From contig NC_135042.1 in the NCBI RefSeq assembly GCF_051020975.1, forward strand, positions 3,743,888 through 3,807,887: a DNA stretch of 64,000 nucleotides, in the 5' to 3' direction. Of this stretch, positions 61,403 to 64,000 are shown piece by piece. The notes under the pieces are model-generated. The model had not been told where the DNA came from and did not search any database. It saw only the letters and a list, made by a program, of their open reading frames with translations. This DNA is from Osmia lignaria lignaria. Lineage: Eukaryota > Arthropoda > Insecta > Hymenoptera > Megachilidae. The translations under genes were made by a program, and so were the position numbers. Position 1 is the first letter of the stretch. Every line of letters starts with the position of its first letter.

Positions 61403-64000
61403 CAATTTATTTTTCTCGTTTCATCCGAATAATAATAATTTTCATTTACTCTACTAATTAATACTGAAAGTTGCGAGTTGTTTTGAAGTTACGCGAATAC
61501 TTGAACGTAAAGTTGTAAATATGAAATTGATTTTCTTCCGACTTCGTCTCGAGGTTCATCAATCATTTAAAGTACACTTTCGTTAAGAAAAATAAATGTC
61601 GAAGTAGCAGTAAAGTTTTGTTTAAAAAATTGCAATACTTCAGTTAGGAAAAGAGGTTTCGACAGTCCTCCATCGTCTGGAAAGCTTTCAGAAAAGAGCA
61701 TTTTACATTCCTTAGCACGCGTTTCAGCGAGCACGAAAGCACGTTAAAAGCTTCCTCTCTCTCCGTGTACAGTGACGAGCAGAAAATTCTTATCGAAGAT
61801 CTTTCAGCGTTGCGAATAGAATTTTTTGGATCGAAATTCAGCCGCCGGCAGGATAAGGACGACGATTTTTCCGCTCGGCGATAGAAATAGTTGGCCTCGA
61901 ATCAGACCATCCAAGGAAGCAGGCAATTTTCCTTCCACTCGAAGACAATCATTCGAACGGGGCTAGGTTTAGACTCGATACATTGTAGGAAAAAAAAGGG
62001 GGTCACGAGCCCAAGGGGATGATAATGCCCACGATATATCGAATCACAACGGTCCTCGAGAATCGACGTTTAATAAAGCCATACGAGACGCTCCAGATTT
62101 TCCTCGCGTCTAAAGCAGAAGACTCTACTTACTTTCCTCGCGAAAGTGCTTTTCAATCTCTTACCGAAAGTAGTTTAATGCGATCATCGTGTAACGCGAC
62201 GACGATAACACTTCTAAGAGAAAAATCGATGCAAGTCATTCTAATTTTCAGCCAAGATACTTTCCACCTTTATTTCGATTTCTTTACTTTATGTGAAATT
62301 TTTACATATTTCTGATACCTATTTAAAATTCAATCATTAGAGAAAGATTAAATTTAATCAAAAGTCTGGAAAATATTGATGGAATAAATTTTCAACCATG
62401 CTGTCCTATTGACATGCGTGAAAGTTCCACGCGTGTTACTTATTTACAGGAAAGCGTGATTCATGGCTCTCCCGCGAGTGCAAGTTAATTTAAAAGAATT
62501 CCTCTTCGCGAGATTGCATGAAACCACGAGTAAAGTTCCCCGATGCATTTCAAATGAACTTCTAACATATCCCATGCTGGATAGCTCGAATCGCATAAGG
62601 GATTCGCTTCTTAAAAAGAGCATATATTTTCCTGAACGTTTGAAAATTTTCATCGTAAATTGGTTCAAAGGGTTTTGTCTAAATTAATTTTGTGTCAGCT
62701 TTAAACAGCCTTAGAAACGGAATTTCATAATTGATCCTATGCGTTCGCTGTTTGATCTCTGCTACAAATAAGGTTTCCGTTAATTATATTCGCGACAGTG
62801 TTTTGGAATTTCCTTTGAGATCGGAATCTATACTATGACAGCTTAATCGATAATACGAGAGGCAAATTGCTTTGTGCGATCTACCAAATCAACGTCTGTG
62901 AAATTCTTTGACATTCCCTGTTTCTCTTCTTCGATTTTTCCAGGATTAATTTATTCACCACTTTCTCGTGCGAAGTTTCATGCAAAAGGGTTCAAACGTT
63001 TCCGGAGAACTCCTTTGTGGAGCTGAAACCCGGTAGAATTATTTGCTGTTTACTTTTTCGTGTTTTTCCGGTCAACAGTGTACTCTAATTGAAATCTCTG
63101 TGAGTTTTAGACGATTAGAAATTTGATATTCAAGCTTGAAATTGCAAATTTTTAATTGAATTATACCAACTTTTGGAGAAATCCTAGTTTCTCATAATGT
63201 TTTAAGAAAATTGTTATATTCTCAACGAAAGTTACTATCCTATAAAATGTTGAATGAATGTTTTAAAGCAATCGAAAGTATAATTCATCCAATCAGCATC
63301 GACATTTTTAATGGTTCACAGAGAGAATTTTCGAGCAATATTTCATGGTGTTGGTTGCTGAAACATAACATAAGGTTACGGTCGACTTACTCTTCGTGGA
63401 AACAGCTTTACGATCCAGTAGGAGTTTACAGAAGCATAGAAAGAGAAAGAAGGATGCAGGAGCTTCCGGTGGCGCGACCGCATTATTTACGCGCACGAAA
63501 CAAGTCCAATAAACGTTAGAGACGTTGGAAAAAAAGAATTTTCTCGTCCATCCCGCGCATTGCAAAGCAACGACACTTTTTATTTATCGCCGCAGTTTCG
63601 ACGACGGCGACGGCGTTTTCAACTTTCCACCCCCTTTTTTCCCTCAACAAAACGTCGCTTCGAATTCTCTGACAGCAATGTTTCCAACTGGGAATCGATG
63701 ACGTTTTCCGAAATTGGTAGTTAACGTGGCACGACAATTCTTAACAATATCCTGAGAAAAGTTGATTTAGAATAAATTTTAATTTTCGAATCAAATTTTT
63801 CTGATTAGGCATTTATCGATATTTAAATTACCAAAAAATGTCTAATTATTTGTCCAATATTAATTAACTGCTTCTCTAGAATCATCATAATTTTCATTCT
63901 TGGGTATAATGGTGTATCCAGTGTGCAAACTGTTTAATATTCATAGACTGCAATTCCATCGAAGAGTTTGCATTATTTACACAGCCACGTTGTGTATCGC

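Larger units (their letters stand above)
45466..64000 (+). other. Probable intron 2 of the CUB gene, running past the window end
   Basis: The donor GTGAGT at 45466 leaves a phase 2 junction needing one base to complete codon 83. I looked for an exon continuing the CUB fold (a Cys shortly after the junction and the later conserved Cys and aromatic positions) and found none, so the intron is probably longer than 18.5 kb. The interval contains the telomere-like motif at 45608, a MITE candidate at 49816-50144, family A copies at 53185, 58449 and 61284, family B copies at 57873 and 59034, family D at 55090, and unassigned open frames such as 49331-49819. A missed short exon cannot be excluded. Confidence 0.55.

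Noticed and set aside
1..64000. tRNA, rRNA, known microRNA seeds, mariner-type transposase, CRISPR arrays
   Set aside because: Looked for characteristic motifs on both strands by eye and found none that hold up.

Overview
The window looks like non-coding DNA from an insect nuclear genome, probably a hymenopteran and possibly a bee. It is AT-rich with local GC-richer islands, carries microsatellites and many short decayed dispersed repeats, and has very large introns. The insect call rests on general sequence character and on one recognisable protein domain; the species cannot be named. No bacterial, phage, CRISPR, tRNA or rRNA features were found.

I can support only one protein-coding gene. 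Two exons on the + strand fit each other in reading phase. The first (23924-23990) encodes a start codon and signal peptide, and the second (45285-45465) encodes the N-terminal half of a CUB domain. The domain most resembles those of the SOL-1 / 'suppressor of lurcher protein 1' family of neuronal CUB proteins, which are glutamate-receptor auxiliary proteins in nematodes. The exons are separated by a 21.3 kb intron. The rest of the domain was not found before 64000, so the gene probably continues beyond the window across another intron of at least 18.5 kb.

Layout: 1-23923 is upstream sequence (intergenic or 5' UTR introns), with an unusually long unrecognised open frame (2056-2943), a layered inverted-repeat structure (7138-7372), a cluster of perfect hairpins (8102-8256) and a GC-richer block just before the first coding exon. 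23991-45284 is intron 1, with scattered repeats and a promoter-like island at 44951-45132, just upstream of the CUB exon. 45466-64000 is probably intron 2; it holds a TTAA-flanked MITE candidate (49816-50144), more repeat copies and a short segment open on both strands at 53 kb.

The most unusual material is non-coding: the 235-nt fold at 7.1 kb, the MITE candidate, and four recurring families of short elements (called A-D here). Several of these share TTAACCC- or TCAACCC-type ends, suggesting small TTAA-targeting transposon derivatives.
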